A stretch of 64,000 bases of DNA, taken from contig JBGMEA010000027.1 of assembly GCA_041447245.1 (NCBI GenBank), positions 124,001 through 188,000 on the forward strand, in the 5' to 3' direction. Numbering within the stretch: the first letter of the stretch is position 1; the number at the start of each line of letters is the position of its first letter. The translations under genes were made by a program, and so were the position numbers. Shown one piece after another: positions 62,334-64,000 of this stretch. Under the pieces are notes generated by a model that made no database searches, had not been told where the DNA came from, and saw only the letters and a program-made list of their open reading frames with translations. The stretch comes from JBGMEA01 sp041447245. Lineage in GTDB: Bacteria > Bacillota > Clostridia > Eubacteriales > Anaerofustaceae.

Positions 62334-62439
62334 CTCTGATTCTTTTAAGCATTGAAACGTCCGCTCCTACCCGAATTATCACGCAATCATCCTATGCCCG
62401 TACCTTTCATTTTTTATTGCTCTTCCCTCAAAACAAATC

Positions 62440-62470
62440 GAGGCAGACCGCATTCACAGCGATCTGCCTC
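62440..62470 (-). terminator. hairpin after the permease gene
   Basis: GAGGCAGATCGC pairs imperfectly with GCGGTCTGCCTC on the reverse strand. A T-tract is poor (GATTTGTTTT), so it is a probable rather than certain terminator. Confidence 0.55.
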
Positions 62471-62483
62471 TTATTCAATCTCT

Positions 62484-64000
62484 TCAGTTCTTTACATCTC
62501 GTTTTCCGAACACCCAGAACGATGCGATCAGAAATACCACACTGGATGCACACAACAAAATCAATCCGTATTGAGGATCAAAATTCAGCTGCGGAAACGC
62601 CTGCATGATCGAACCGATATTCCCCGATTTGTTGATGACATTCGCTAAACTCATATAAGGGAATATCGAATAGCTCACAAAGTCATAATACTTCAATTCC
62701 GCCAAAATAATCGTGATAATGGAAGAAAAGGCAATCAATGCAAATGGTACGCCAACAGCGAGCACCGTGCTTTTCACCACAGTAGAAAACAGAAAAGCCA
62801 GTGTCATGGTAAACAAGATCACCGCCGAAGATTTCAGCAGAACGGGCAGCACCGTTTTCATAATTGAAGTGGCAATGATTGCTCCGTTTTCCACAGACAA
62901 AATCGGAAGGGCGAAGTCCGCTGTTCCGTAAAGGGAGACAGTAAGCGCAATATACGCGCCGCAACACAGAGCCAACAGTAAAACACCGATCAAAAATGCG
63001 GCCGCAAACTTAGACAGCAACACTTTGTAGCGTTTTTTCGGACGGATCAGAAGCAACCGGATCGTACCTTTCGAATATTCGCTGCTGACCATCGGACTGA
63101 TGAGAAAAATCATGGCGATCGAAACCAATGTGACGATAAAATAAATATCTTTGACGTGTTCCCTCGTGGAATTCGCCATATCGGACGGAGGAATATTGTT
63201 ATCCAAAGCATAGGTGTATAATTGAATATCGTCCTTGGATTTTGCAATATCCTGATTAAATTTGTTCAGGTATTCCTCATAAGACAGATCGCTTCCGTAT
63301 TCGGAATTCCCGCCCGATTTGTCATAATCATCTTTACTCACAGGTTCCATATAAGTTTTCTGTATTGCTGACGTAATGTTGCTGATCGCTGTATTCTTCC
63401 AGTCATCCGCATTCAGAGAAATCTGATTGTTCACTCTGTAATTCAGCCAATACAGCAAATCATTCTGAAGCTGCAATTGTTTTTGTTGATTGGCAATCTG
63501 TTCGTTGATTGAATCTTTTGCAGTTTTATCGGCATACTTCAAACTTTTATTCAAATCGTCGATCGATTTCTGGATCGCTGCAATTGTTTCGTTTGTCAGA
63601 TTGACGTTCAGCTGGTTCACATACGTCGGATCATTGTTCATAATCGCATTCCGATAACTTTCAATCTGCGCACTCAGCGCATCATATCGTGCCTGCAATT
63701 TTTTTGTTGAACCGTATGTATTGTAATCCATCAAAGATGCAGAATCAATCTCGGAGGTCAGATTGCTCGTTTCCAGTTCCGTAATCGCCGCTTTATTTTT
63801 TGTAAGATAATACTGAATCAGGTTTTGTTCATTATAAAGCGTGCTGAGCTGATACGAAGAATTTTCTCTCCAATCGTTGAAGCTTGTCACATTAGATTCT
63901 ATTTTCAGATTGACCACTTCCAGAGAAGCTTTGTTGTACGCCGTTTGATAGTAAGATGAGGTGTCGGTTGCAATCGCATTTTCCAAATAGCTTTTTTCCT
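62484..64000 (-). CDS. ABC-2 type permease, N-terminal end outside window
   Basis: At least 505 residues are visible; the frame is open at the right edge. A large extracytoplasmic region of about 280 residues, rich in Asn, Gln and Lys with coiled-coil-like heptads, precedes five to six TM helices. SPMVSSEYSKGTIRLLLIRP is the conserved coupling motif of ABC-2 permeases (EYxxGTIRLLL). It should be the membrane half of an exporter; the ATPase would lie upstream, to the right. Substrate unknown. Confidence 0.88.
   Translation of the reverse strand, partial: EKSYLENAIATDTSSYYQTAYNKASLEVVNLKIESNVTSFNDWRENSSYQLSTLYNEQNLIQYYLTKNKAAITELETSNLTSEIDSASLMDYNTYGSTKKLQARYDALSAQIESYRNAIMNNDPTYVNQLNVNLTNETIAAIQKSIDDLNKSLKYADKTAKDSINEQIANQQKQLQLQNDLLYWLNYRVNNQISLNADDWKNTAISNITSAIQKTYMEPVSKDDYDKSGGNSEYGSDLSYEEYLNKFNQDIAKSKDDIQLYTYALDNNIPPSDMANSTREHVKDIYFIVTLVSIAMIFLISPMVSSEYSKGTIRLLLIRPKKRYKVLLSKFAAAFLIGVLLLALCCGAYIALTVSLYGTADFALPILSVENGAIIATSIMKTVLPVLLKSSAVILFTMTLAFLFSTVVKSTVLAVGVPFALIAFSSIITIILAELKYYDFVSYSIFPYMSLANVINKSGNIGSIMQAFPQLNFDPQYGLILLCASSVVFLIASFWVFGKRDVKN

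Noticed and set aside
1..64000. CRISPR arrays, transposases, phage genes, attachment sites
   Set aside because: No regular direct repeats, transposase motifs or integrase-tRNA junctions were seen; the tRNA-Thr gene is followed by an ordinary gene, not an integrase.

Overview
The window looks like chromosomal DNA from an anaerobic Gram-positive bacterium of the Bacillota, probably Clostridia (inference). Signs are an HrcA/CIRCE heat-shock operon, an S-box (SAM-I) riboswitch, a single-chain FGAM synthase fused to its glutaminase, a two-gene SufBC system, strong Shine-Dalgarno sites, sigma-A promoters, and a tmRNA tag (AEDNNFAFAA) close to clostridial tags. No rRNA, CRISPR array, prophage or insertion sequence was seen. 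Most of the window is housekeeping, read from high to low coordinate.

Region 1-3.3 kb holds a SAM-riboswitch-controlled pair (NIL-domain ferredoxin plus DUF39 protein, a sulfide-to-homocysteine route), a flavodoxin-fold reductase and a PspC membrane protein. Region 3.4-8.3 kb is hrcA-grpE-dnaK-dnaJ behind a perfect CIRCE. Region 8.3-14.5 kb is a mixed operon: purD, ComEC-like metallo-hydrolase, DUF3006, MerR-like regulator, lepA, hemW. Region 14.5-24.2 kb is the main purine operon purL-E-C-F-M-N-H.

Region 24.4-28.9 kb makes (nor)spermidine precursors (carboxynorspermidine dehydrogenase and decarboxylase) with a cell-wall amidase-like protein and a two-TM protein. Region 29-38 kb is a set of single genes: GGDEF enzyme, sodium:solute symporter with small accessory protein, Ca/Na exchanger, acetyltransferase, CruF-like membrane protein, flavin/Fe-S oxidoreductase. 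Region 38-45 kb is the accessory part: an ArsA-type ATPase with a small partner and a MarR regulator sharing a duplicated operator, a CYTH-CHAD protein, a B3/B4 protein, a split DUF1214/DUF1254 membrane pair, an HD-GYP gene remnant, and a hydrolase behind a MerR-type promoter.

Region 45.5-53 kb carries the smpB-ssrA trans-translation unit, an EAL-HDOD protein with a Cys-rich partner, DUF2007, rsmA, a MurJ/YtgP flippase, tRNA-Thr and an unusual ACT-ACT-metallo-beta-lactamase protein. Region 53-64 kb has an HD protein, a tyrosine phosphatase, a ClC transporter, a tandem acetyltransferase, sufC-sufB, mutY, the NAD(P)HX repair enzyme, a PlsC-like acyltransferase with zinc ribbon, and the end of an ABC-2 permease.

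No single unmistakably novel system was seen. The best leads are the MarR/ArsA regulon, the ACT-MBL protein with an altered metal motif, the split DUF1214/DUF1254 pair beside a decayed c-di-GMP gene, and the S-box-controlled homocysteine pair.
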